NCBI GenBank assembly: GCA_035620975.1
Contig: DASPFV010000084.1
Span: 1-58,780, forward strand
Reading direction: 5' to 3'
Source: DASPFV01 sp035620975
GTDB taxonomy: Bacteria > Acidobacteriota > Vicinamibacteria > Vicinamibacterales > 2-12-FULL-66-21
DNA: 58,780 nt
In this document: one piece after another, positions 9,135 to 16,917 of the stretch
Position numbering within the stretch: the first letter of the stretch is position 1
How the letters are laid out: every line of letters begins with the position of its first letter
Translations under genes and position numbers: made by a program
Notes under the pieces: model-generated
What the model was told of the DNA's origin: nothing
Seen by the model: the letters and a program-made list of their open reading frames with translations, nothing else
The model's database searches: none

Positions 9135-9562
9135 GCCTTCTCCCCCCGGAGGAGGTCGGAGGCCACCCAGATGGCGTTCCGGCCGTCCTCGCGCATCTCG
9201 CGGGCCAGCGTCAGCAGATCGCCGTCCCGTTGCGGCCGCGCGAGCTTGATCAGCATCGGCAGGTTCACGCCTGTAATCACCTCGACCTGGGGGCTCACGA
9301 AGGTCACGGCCAGGTTGGCCGGCGTGCCGCCGAACATGTCGGTCAGGACGAGCACGCCTGCCGGTTCCTCGGGGGTGCTGCCCGCCGAGGCCTGCACCCG
9401 CGTAATCGCCCTCGCGATGGCCTCGCGCGCCTGATCCACATCGTCGTGCCAGCCGATCGACACGGCGGCGAACGCCGGCAGATCGCCCACGATCATCTCG
9501 GTCGAGTTCACCAGTTCGGTCGCGAGCTGCCCGTGCGTCACCACGACAACGCCCAGCTTCAT
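9131..9562 (-). CDS. PTS EIIA component, mannose/fructose (ManX) family
   Basis: Protein with 143 residues beginning MKLGVVVVTHGQLA; His10 is the phosphorylation site of the EIIA-Man fold. VLVLTDMFGGTPANLA is the family signature loop. The frame extends 21 codons further upstream, but GAGGA lies about 10 bases before the ATG at 9562, which supports this start. No EIIB or membrane EIIC/D gene is in the window, so it may act as a phosphorylation-state sensor rather than in sugar uptake. It is coupled to ptsH by a 4-base overlap. Confidence 0.9.
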   Translation of the reverse strand: MKLGVVVVTHGQLATELVNSTEMIVGDLPAFAAVSIGWHDDVDQAREAIARAITRVQASAGSTPEEPAGVLVLTDMFGGTPANLAVTFVSPQVEVITGVNLPMLIKLARPQRDGDLLTLAREMREDGRNAIWVASDLLRGEKA

Positions 9563-9634
9563 CGGTCGGGATCCTCGATCATCGATGAAATCGCTTCCTG
9601 CAATCAACCCTCCCGACCGCTGCACGCCGCGCGA

Positions 9635-10552
9635 TCATTCGTTGGCGATGTCCCGGTGGACGACACGGAGCCGGACACCGGGAATGCCTGCCAGCCCCTT
9701 CTTGAGCGCCTCGGCGATGGCCACCGAGCGGTGCCGCCCGCCGGTGCAGCCGATTCCGATGGTCAGGTACGACTTCCCCTCCCCCACGTACTGAGGAATC
9801 AGGAACTTCAGGAGGTTGAGCGTATGGCGCAGGAAGTCGTGCGTGGCCTCGGATCGATCCAGGTAGCGGACCACTTCGCGATCGCGGCCCGTGTGCGGAC
9901 GGAGCCCCGGCACGAAGTGGGGGTTCGGCAGGAACCGGACGTCGAAGAGGAGGTCCGAATCGACCGGAATGCCGTGCTTGAATCCGAAGCTGAGGATCGT
10001 GACGACCAGCTGCTGCGACCCGGGTGCGCGTCCGCTGGCCACGCCCGTGAACACGTGACGCAGCTCGTGCACGGTCATGCTCGACGTGTCCACGACGTGG
10101 TCGGCCATCCGGCGGATGGCCCGCATCGCCTTCCGCTCCTCCCGGATGCCCTCGATCGCCGAACGATCGGGCGCGAGCGGGTGCGGACGGCGCGTCTCGC
10201 TGAACCGCCGCACGAGCGTGGGCTCGCCCGCCTCGAGGAAGATCAGCACCGGGTGCAGGTTCCGCATCGCCCGCAGCCGGCGGTAGATCGCGGGGAAGTC
10301 CTGCAGCAGCCGGCCTTCGCGGACGTCGACGACGACGGCCGCGCGCGAGATCTCGCTGCCCGCGCGCAGTGTCAGCTCGGCGAGCATGGGCAGGAGCGTG
10401 ACCGGGAGGTTGTCCACACAGAAGTAGCCGAGGTCCTCCAGCGCCCGGATCGCCTGCGACTTGCCCGACCCGGACAGGCCGGTGAGGACGACGAAGCGCG
10501 ACTGCACGGCCGTTCTCGCCGCGCGGCGCGCGGCGTGCCGCTTCTCCCGCAT
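9635..10552 (-). CDS. rapZ: RapZ/YvcJ-family nucleotide-binding protein
   Basis: Protein with 305 residues and a Walker A motif GLSGSGKS (25-32) followed by LEDLGYFCVDNLP. The C-terminal domain holds the GCTGGRHRSVAIAEAL signature. In E. coli RapZ is an RNA-binding adaptor controlling GlmS small RNAs; in Bacillus YvcJ is a GTPase/ATPase. Which role applies here is unknown. The first 18 residues are an Arg/Ala-rich extension, and an internal GTG at codon 16 is an alternative start. The rpoN-hpf-PTS-rapZ neighbourhood is conserved in Gram-negative bacteria. Confidence 0.9.
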   Translation of the reverse strand: MREKRHAARRAARTAVQSRFVVLTGLSGSGKSQAIRALEDLGYFCVDNLPVTLLPMLAELTLRAGSEISRAAVVVDVREGRLLQDFPAIYRRLRAMRNLHPVLIFLEAGEPTLVRRFSETRRPHPLAPDRSAIEGIREERKAMRAIRRMADHVVDTSSMTVHELRHVFTGVASGRAPGSQQLVVTILSFGFKHGIPVDSDLLFDVRFLPNPHFVPGLRPHTGRDREVVRYLDRSEATHDFLRHTLNLLKFLIPQYVGEGKSYLTIGIGCTGGRHRSVAIAEALKKGLAGIPGVRLRVVHRDIANE

Positions 10553-10690
10553 CTAGTGTCCTGACCGCGTGGTTCGTGACATGACTCCCGGGCGGGGCAT
10601 CCCGCCTGGCTGCGTTGCTCGTCGCTTACACATTCCCGAGAATCGCCCGCCTTCCGGCCACACACGCGGGGTGCGGACCGCGGTCAAAGG
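10553..10690. repeat. Intergenic segment with hairpin, REP-like candidate
   Basis: The 138 bases between hprK and rapZ contain a strong GC hairpin (about 10589-10607, arms GGGCGGG/CCCGCC around a small loop), flanked by AT-richer arms. The segment encodes nothing recognisable. Its composition suggests a dispersed intergenic element, but only one copy is present here, so this is weak. Confidence 0.3.
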
Positions 10691-11686
10691 TCAATTATCC
10701 TCTCCGTGCTCGAGCTCCGAACCGGCCGTCGCCGCGGAATCGAGCTGGGCGCCGAGGCGATCCACCAGCCGGCGCGCGGCATGGTGGCCGTGCGTCCTCA
10801 GCAGCTGGTTGCGCGCCGCGACTTCGACGAGGATCGCGACGTTGCGGCCTGGCGCGACCGGCATGCGGACGAGCGGGATGCGGATGCCGAGCAGATCGTA
10901 GTAGCTGTCGTCGATGCCCAGCCGGTCGTATTCGCGTCCGGGTTCCCATCGCTCCAGCTGCACGATCAGCTCGACCCGCTTCGAGGTCCGCGTCGACGCC
11001 ACGCCGAACAGGTCCTGCACATTGATCAGACCGAGCCCGCGGATCTCCATGTGGTGGCGGGTCAGGTCGGGGCAGCTGCCCAGCACGAACGACTCCGCCC
11101 GGCACCGCAGCTCCACGGCGTCGTCGGCCACCAGCCGATGGCCGCGGACGACGAGATCGAGCGCGCACTCGCTCTTGCCGATGCCGCTTTCGCCGATCAC
11201 CAGCACGCCCAGGCCGAGGATGTCCATCAGCACGCCATGGATGACCCCGCGCCTGGCAAGATAGGTGTCGAGCGCCGCCGAGAGCCGGGCCATCGCCTCC
11301 GGCGTGACGGCCCGCGTGCGCAGCAGCGGCACGCGGGCGCGGTCCGACTCGGTCGCGAGCCCGGGCGGCGGGGTGAAGCCGTCGGTGATGAGCACGCAGG
11401 GGAGGTCACGGCGCAGGACGCGCTGGAGGACCGCGGATCGATCGACGTCGGGCAACGATTCGAGATAGCGGATCTCGCTCTCGCCGAAGACGAGCACGCG
11501 CCCGCCGCGCAGGTAGGCGTCGAACCCGGAGAGAGCCAGCCCTGTTTTCTGCGGGTGCGGGATCGTGATGCGCCGGCCGAGGCCGCTGGCGCCGGCGAGC
11601 AGCTCGAGATCGAGCGCCCGCGAGCCGGCGAGATCCCGCAGGACCGTCTCGACGGTCACGCCTGGCGGGGTGGTGATGTCCGTCAT
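10691..11686 (-). CDS. hprK: HPr kinase/phosphorylase
   Basis: Bifunctional enzyme that phosphorylates and dephosphorylates HPr Ser46; it has 331 residues. The N-terminal domain (1 to about 130) is followed by a kinase core with P-loop GESGIGKSE and the signature MEIRGLGLINVQDLFG. The frame extends to 11821, but that stretch is compositionally odd (Trp/Cys/Arg/Ser) and unlike the family, so I placed the start at the ATG at 11686. The region 11687-11823 is probably untranslated, though a 23-codon ORF could fit there. Its substrate HPr, with Ser46, is encoded downstream. Confidence 0.92.
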   Translation of the reverse strand: MTDITTPPGVTVETVLRDLAGSRALDLELLAGASGLGRRITIPHPQKTGLALSGFDAYLRGGRVLVFGESEIRYLESLPDVDRSAVLQRVLRRDLPCVLITDGFTPPPGLATESDRARVPLLRTRAVTPEAMARLSAALDTYLARRGVIHGVLMDILGLGVLVIGESGIGKSECALDLVVRGHRLVADDAVELRCRAESFVLGSCPDLTRHHMEIRGLGLINVQDLFGVASTRTSKRVELIVQLERWEPGREYDRLGIDDSYYDLLGIRIPLVRMPVAPGRNVAILVEVAARNQLLRTHGHHAARRLVDRLGAQLDSAATAGSELEHGEDN

Positions 11687-11823
11687 GCCACTGGCCGCGG
11701 CGGTGCCTGTGCTAGCGGAGTTTCCGCTCGAGCGGGAACGGCAGTCGCTCCCGGACCATGACCGCCAGAACGCGTTCCGACATGCCGGTGCCTCGCGGTA
11801 CGGGTGCCACTGCGGACACAAGC

Positions 11824-12354
11824 CTAGTCGGGCTCGATCAGCCCCAGATTACCGTCCTTCCGGCGGTACAGGATGCTGACCGTGTCGGTCTCCGCGTTGC
11901 GGAAGACGACGAAGTTCTCAGGCCCTGTTTCGACCTGCAGGGCGGCGTCGTCGATCGACATGGGCTTGACCGGGTAGCGGCGGGCGCGCAGCACGCGCGG
12001 CGGCCCGGCGGCGGGCTCGGCCTGCGTGGGACGCACGACGCGCGAGCCCGAGCCGCGTCGCTTCCGTTCCCCCCACTTGCCCTTCAGCTTCTGGGCCTGC
12101 TGCTCGATCTTCTCCGTCGCCTGGCGAATCGAGAGCGGCCAGGCGTTCCCCTCGCCGCGGCCGCGCATCATGTGGTCGCCGCGCGCGTGGATCACGATTT
12201 CGGCGCGATGTCGGTACTTCTCCAGGGTGAGGATGACCTGCGTCGAGATGGCGTTGTCGTTCAGGAGCCGCTTGAGCCTGGCCAGGCGGCGGTCGATGAG
12301 CTGACGCAGCGGCGGAGTGATCTCCACGTGCCGGCCGGTGATGTCAACACGCAT
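11824..12354 (-). CDS. hpf: Long-form ribosome hibernation promoting factor
   Basis: Protein with 176 residues. The N-terminal YfiA/RaiA domain begins MRVDITGRHVEITPPLRQ and includes YRHRAEIVIHARGDHMM. A basic linker (about 95-125) leads to a C-terminal domain (YPVKPMSIDDAALQVE to the end) that in long Hpf dimerises ribosomes into 100S particles. The same frame is open far upstream across rpoN, but only this part has family features, and the ATG at 12354 is the natural start. It follows rpoN by 38 bases. Confidence 0.94.
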   Translation of the reverse strand: MRVDITGRHVEITPPLRQLIDRRLARLKRLLNDNAISTQVILTLEKYRHRAEIVIHARGDHMMRGRGEGNAWPLSIRQATEKIEQQAQKLKGKWGERKRRGSGSRVVRPTQAEPAAGPPRVLRARRYPVKPMSIDDAALQVETGPENFVVFRNAETDTVSILYRRKDGNLGLIEPD

Positions 12355-12392
12355 AGACGGGATGCATAGCTGAGGGACCGGGCAGCCGTCAG

Positions 12393-13820
12393 CTAGAACA
12401 AGACCTTCCTCTGATTGGATGTCGGGATCTTGAGCTCTTCCCGGTACTTCGCGATGGTGCGCCGCGCCAGCATCAGACCCTCCTTCTGGAGGATACTCAC
12501 GATCTTCGAGTCGCTGAGCGGCTTGCGCGGATCCTCGTTCTCGATGATCTTCCGGATGCGCTGCTTGATCGTCACCGACGAGACGCTCTCGCCGAACGAG
12601 CTGCTGATCCCGCTGTGGAAGAAGTACTTCATCTCGAACACGCCCTGGGGCGTGTGCATGTACTTGTTGTTGACCACGCGGCTCACCGTCGATTCGTGCA
12701 TGCCGATGTCGTTGGCGACGTCGCGGAGCACGAGCGGCCGCAGGCACTCGATGCCGTGGTCCAGGAACTCCCGCTGGAAGTTGATGATGCTGGTCGCGAC
12801 CTTGTGAATGGTCTTCTGGCGCTGATCGACCGACTTGATCAGCCAGAGCGCCGACCGGAACTTGTCCTTCACGTAGGCCCGCGTCTCGTCGCTGGACTCG
12901 CCGCCGCTCTTGTCGAGCAGGCGCCGGTAGACGGGGCTGATGCGCAGCTGGGGCAGGCCTTCCTCGTTCAGGGCCGCGACGTACTGGTCCTCCACCTTGA
13001 CCACGTACACGTCGGGAATGACGTATTGGGACTGCGTCGGGTTGTACCGGCTGCCCGGCTTGGGATCCAGATTGCGGATGATCTCGATGTGCTCGCGGAG
13101 ATCCTCGATCGACATCCCGAGCTTGCGTGCGATCTCCGGCACCTGGTGGTTCTGCAGCAGCCGCAGGTGCTCGGTGACGATCTTCTCCGCGGGCGTGCCT
13201 TCGAGGCCCAGATGGCGGATCTGCAGCCAGAGGCACTCCTGCAGGTCGCGCGCCGCCACCCCGATGGGATCGAACGTCTGGAGGTGCTGCAGGGCGCGCT
13301 CGACGTCGGCGACGGGCCACTCGCCCATCGCGGCGATCTCCTCGACCGAGGCCACGAGGTACCCGTCGTCGTCGAGGTTCCCGATGATCGCCGTGCCGAT
13401 CTCGCGCAGGCGCTCGTCGTTGGTCTGGATCGAGAGCTGCCAGAGCAGGTGATCGGCGAGCGAGCCGGTCGTCGAGAGCGTGTTCTCGATCGGCGGCAGC
13501 TCCTTCACCTCCGACGGCGTCCGCGAGCGGTAGCCGTCGTCGAGATAGTCGCCGAAGAAGTACTCGTAGTCGGCGTCGTCCCACGCGTCGGTCTTCTCGG
13601 CTGGTTTCTCCGCCTCCGGTTTCTCCGCCTGCTGCTGCTCGGCCGGCTGCAACTCCTCGGTGGGCACCTCCTCCAGCAGCGGATTCTCGACCATCTCCTG
13701 ATTCAGCAGGTCTGCCAGCTCGAGTGTGGACATCGGCAGCAGCTTGATCGCCTGCTGCAGCGACGGCGTCAGAATCAGCTTCTGTACGAGCTTGGTGTGC
13801 AGTTTCTGCTGGATTGCCAT
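12393..13820 (-). CDS. rpoN: RNA polymerase sigma54 factor
   Basis: Protein with 475 residues. The Gln/Leu-rich region I (LTPSLQQAIKLLPMSTLEL) is followed by an acidic, Glu/Ala/Pro-rich region II (about 50-115). The core-binding domain and the DNA-binding domain follow, with a helix-turn-helix (MHESTVSRVVNNKYMHTP) and the RpoN box ARRTIAKYREEL near the C-terminus. All signature parts are present. The order lptB-rpoN-hpf matches the classical Gram-negative cluster. A TPR-type sigma54 activator lies at 44821-47745. Confidence 0.96.
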   Translation of the reverse strand: MAIQQKLHTKLVQKLILTPSLQQAIKLLPMSTLELADLLNQEMVENPLLEEVPTEELQPAEQQQAEKPEAEKPAEKTDAWDDADYEYFFGDYLDDGYRSRTPSEVKELPPIENTLSTTGSLADHLLWQLSIQTNDERLREIGTAIIGNLDDDGYLVASVEEIAAMGEWPVADVERALQHLQTFDPIGVAARDLQECLWLQIRHLGLEGTPAEKIVTEHLRLLQNHQVPEIARKLGMSIEDLREHIEIIRNLDPKPGSRYNPTQSQYVIPDVYVVKVEDQYVAALNEEGLPQLRISPVYRRLLDKSGGESSDETRAYVKDKFRSALWLIKSVDQRQKTIHKVATSIINFQREFLDHGIECLRPLVLRDVANDIGMHESTVSRVVNNKYMHTPQGVFEMKYFFHSGISSSFGESVSSVTIKQRIRKIIENEDPRKPLSDSKIVSILQKEGLMLARRTIAKYREELKIPTSNQRKVLF

Positions 13821-13846
13821 GGTCTCGACGGAACGATCCTACTATT

Positions 13847-14572
13847 TTAGTCCAATCGGAAGTCGGCGCCGAGGTAAATCCGCTTGACCTCCTCGTCGGC
13901 CGCCAGGCCGTCCGGGGTGCCGCTCCGGAAAATCACGCCATCGTGCACGATATACGCGCGGTCCGTGATCCGCAGGGTTTCCCGCACGTTGTGATCGGTA
14001 ATGAGCACGCCGATTCCCCTTGACTTCAGGTGGAAGATGATCTTCTGGATGTCGGTCACGGCGATCGGGTCGATGCCGGCGAACGGTTCGTCGAGCAGCA
14101 TGAACTGGGGCGACACCACCAGCGCCCGCGTGATCTCCACACGGCGGCGCTCGCCCCCCGAGAGCGTGTAGGCCGGCGACCTGGCCAGCGGCGTGAGGCC
14201 CAGTTCCGCCAGCAGCTCCCGCAGCCGCGCCCGTCGCGTCCCGCTGTCGACGTCGAGGGTCTCCAGGATCGCCAGGATGTTCTGCTCGACCGTCAGCCCC
14301 CGGAAGATCGACGGTTCCTGCGGCAGGTAGCCGATCCCCTTGCGCGCCCGTACGTACATGGGATCGTCGGTGACGTCCGTCCCGTCGAGGAGGACGCGTC
14401 CCGAGTCCGGGGCCGTGAGGCCCACCACCATCGAGAAGGTCGTCGTCTTGCCCGCCCCGTTCGGTCCCAGGAGTCCGACCACCTCGCCGGACGCAATCTC
14501 GAGGCTGACGCCCCTGACGACCGTCCGGCCTCCGAACGACTTCGTGAGATCCTTCGTGTGCAGCGTCGCCAT
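13847..14572 (-). CDS. lptB: LPS export ABC transporter ATPase LptB
   Basis: Protein with 241 residues: Walker A GPNGAGKT (36-43), Q-loop YLPQEPSIF, signature LSGGERRRVEI, Walker B FMLLDEPFAGIDP and switch His in ITDHNVRE. It energises LPS extraction from the inner membrane with LptFG, which are not in the window. The ATG directly abuts the stop of the LptC-LptA fusion gene, and rpoN starts 26 bases after it. Confidence 0.95.
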   Translation of the reverse strand: MATLHTKDLTKSFGGRTVVRGVSLEIASGEVVGLLGPNGAGKTTTFSMVVGLTAPDSGRVLLDGTDVTDDPMYVRARKGIGYLPQEPSIFRGLTVEQNILAILETLDVDSGTRRARLRELLAELGLTPLARSPAYTLSGGERRRVEITRALVVSPQFMLLDEPFAGIDPIAVTDIQKIIFHLKSRGIGVLITDHNVRETLRITDRAYIVHDGVIFRSGTPDGLAADEEVKRIYLGADFRLD

Positions 14573-16738
14573 TCAGCCGCGCAGCTCCGCCGGACACGGG
14601 ATCGACTTCCCGTCGACCAGCTGCAGGCCGTCGTTCTCCATCCGCACGCTCTCGTTCGAGCGGTTGAACGTGAGCTTCGCGCCGACCGTCTGCTTGCAGC
14701 CGCTGGCTTCCTTCTCGATGATCTCCACGGGCTTGCCGGTCATCACGTAGGTATCGGTCGCGGCCGTGTAGACGAGATGACCGCCCCTGGACGTCCGCTC
14801 ACCCTCCTTGACGACGACACTGCCGTCCGAGACGGCGCGCTCGAGCTCCTTCCCTCCTTCCCGCAGGTACAGCTCCGTTCTGTCGGCAGTGAGGTCTCCC
14901 TGCGCGCCGACGATGTGGGCCCGGCCGGTCGGCCCGGACGTGTACGTAGCGAGCCGCTTCGCCTCGTCGTAGACGAGGACGTCGGCCGTCGCGTTCGTCT
15001 CGCGGGCCGATCGCTGCTTCGTCTTCGGATCCACGTCGTCGAGCAGCATGGTGGTGCGGGTATTGCCGCGGGCCGTCAGGTTGCCGGTGCGATCGTCGAT
15101 CACGATCGAATCGGCGTAGATCTTCGATTTGTCCTGCCAGAGCCGCGCGTTGCCGTCGTACTTCGCCACGGACTCGCCGTCGTAGTCGAGCCGGCTCGCC
15201 GTCACCGTGACCGGCTCACCGGCGGTCAGCATGGATGGCAGGCGCGCCTCGCGCCCGCCCGGCGTGTCCTCCGTGCGGCGCGCCCGAATCGTGCTGCGGA
15301 CGTCGGTGTCGGCCAGGAGCCTGCGGCTCTCGGGCGACAGCCGGATGTGTCGCGCCTCCACGAGCACCTGGCCGTCGTTCACGAACGGCGCGGGCCCCGG
15401 TTCGTCCTTCAAGGGCGACAGCTCGATTTGGCCGGTGTCGAGGTGATGGACCGCGCGCGGCGCCCCTGCAGTGAGATCGGTGCCGTCCCTGATGTGGACG
15501 TTGCCGCGGAAGTCGGCCCGCTCGAGGCTGCCGAGGCCAGGCTGCGTAGCCACGATGAGCCGCCGGGCACGGGCGGTACGGTCCACGGCGGCGACGCCGC
15601 GAGCGGCGGCCCGGGTCTCACGGAACACGACCGGGCCATCGAAGGTCAGCTGCTCGACTCCCCGCTCTGGCGGGCCGGTCGCCGCGAGCGCCGTGGATTC
15701 GATTCGGCGGCCCGCCCCCGGATCGCCCGGCAGCTCCGTCACCACATTGCCCGACGCCGTGAGGCTCGTCACCGTCGTGCCGTCGGGGGCCAGCGCGAAA
15801 TCGATCGTCTGACCGCCGATGCGCCGTGACCCTGCGTTCCCGGACCCGGGCAGATCCAGGACAGCCTGCTCCATGAGCCGTGCGCCCTGCAGCGTACGGC
15901 CGTCCTCTGCGAAACGCAGGTCGATGTCGCGCGCCGACATGTTCTGCGCACCGGCGCCGGTGTCCACGATCCGGCTGTTGCCGCGCAGCTGCAGCCCGCT
16001 GATGGTCTCGCCGTCGCTCTGCAGCAGAACGGTCATCTCGTCGCTGTCGAACGTGCGGCCGTCGGACACGACGTGCGCCGGGCGCGTCAGCTTCAGATAG
16101 TTCTCGGAGCGGGCGAGCCCGGCGGCGCCGGCCGTCGCCTCTGCAGCGCCTGCCCCGCTCTCGTCGGGGCTCACGTCGATTCGAGCCTGGTCCAGGATCC
16201 ACAGCACGTCCTTCGGCCGATCGTAGGTGGCGCCGACCCCCTTGCCGCGCAGGCGGCCCTTCGAGAAGGCGACCGCCCCCGGGATCGTCAGCACGCCCGA
16301 CGCCTCGTCGTGGCTGAGCTCCTCCGATTCGACCGTGATGCCGTCGCTGGTGACGAGCCGCACGCTCCCCGTGACCTTCGCGCGAGCGACTTCGTTCTGC
16401 TGCCCCTCCGCCATGAAGACCTCGCCGCGCCTGCCGGTGATCGTCAGCGTGCGTCCGTTTCGATCGGGGAGCTTGAGGGTGAGATCGACCAGCTCCTGCC
16501 GGCCGTCCGGGTACGCCTTGTGGTCCCGGCCTTCGAGCGAGTAGTCCAGGCGGCCGGCCACGAAGCGATCGAACTTCACCGGGCCGCGTGTTTCCGACAC
16601 GGTATCGGGATCGGTTCGGGGCGACTCGGCGGGTGCCGGCGGCACGCCGGCGTTCCGGCGCATGGCCAGGAAGACCACCGCCGCGAACACGATGACGAAC
16701 GCGGCTATCGCGAAACGGGCCTTCTTCTGCCAGTGCAT
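14573..16738 (-). CDS. LptC-LptA fusion (LPS transport periplasmic bridge)
   Basis: One 721-residue protein replaces separate LptC and LptA. A short cytoplasmic tail and membrane helix (about 8-28) lead to an LptC-like domain (about 45-200, with DLTLKLPDRNGRTLTITG and GVGATYDRPKDVLWIL). After that come several OstA/LptA-like beta-jellyroll repeats up to the C-terminus, such as GNARLWQDKSKIYADSIV and GRAHIVGAQGDLTADRTEL. It abuts lptB. The frame also allows a GTG start at 16792; I prefer the ATG at 16738 because it puts the helix right after a short basic tail. Neither start has a clear Shine-Dalgarno. No break is seen between domains. Confidence 0.85.
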   Translation of the reverse strand: MHWQKKARFAIAAFVIVFAAVVFLAMRRNAGVPPAPAESPRTDPDTVSETRGPVKFDRFVAGRLDYSLEGRDHKAYPDGRQELVDLTLKLPDRNGRTLTITGRRGEVFMAEGQQNEVARAKVTGSVRLVTSDGITVESEELSHDEASGVLTIPGAVAFSKGRLRGKGVGATYDRPKDVLWILDQARIDVSPDESGAGAAEATAGAAGLARSENYLKLTRPAHVVSDGRTFDSDEMTVLLQSDGETISGLQLRGNSRIVDTGAGAQNMSARDIDLRFAEDGRTLQGARLMEQAVLDLPGSGNAGSRRIGGQTIDFALAPDGTTVTSLTASGNVVTELPGDPGAGRRIESTALAATGPPERGVEQLTFDGPVVFRETRAAARGVAAVDRTARARRLIVATQPGLGSLERADFRGNVHIRDGTDLTAGAPRAVHHLDTGQIELSPLKDEPGPAPFVNDGQVLVEARHIRLSPESRRLLADTDVRSTIRARRTEDTPGGREARLPSMLTAGEPVTVTASRLDYDGESVAKYDGNARLWQDKSKIYADSIVIDDRTGNLTARGNTRTTMLLDDVDPKTKQRSARETNATADVLVYDEAKRLATYTSGPTGRAHIVGAQGDLTADRTELYLREGGKELERAVSDGSVVVKEGERTSRGGHLVYTAATDTYVMTGKPVEIIEKEASGCKQTVGAKLTFNRSNESVRMENDGLQLVDGKSIPCPAELRG

Positions 16739-16917
16739 GTCCGGAAGCTGTGGGGCCGCCGCCGGTCGACGTGCCAACCGGGATCGAGCCACGAGCCCAT
16801 GGTGCGAAGCGCGGCGAGCCCGGCAACTTCGGGCCGCGGTGTCCGACCCGCAGCTGCGAGCTTCCGGGCCGCGACCTCCACCCGTGTGGCGGCGGGCGGG
16901 CGGCGGCCAGATCCGCC

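Noticed and set aside
10600..10640. Sigma54 promoter in the hprK-rapZ gap (TGGC followed by TTGC)
   Set aside because: GG and GC are about 7 bases apart instead of 10, so the spacing is wrong.
11687..11823. N-terminal extension of HprK or a 23-codon leader peptide
   Set aside because: The extension is Trp/Cys/Ser/Arg-rich without family similarity, and the 23-codon ORF has no ribosome binding site of note.
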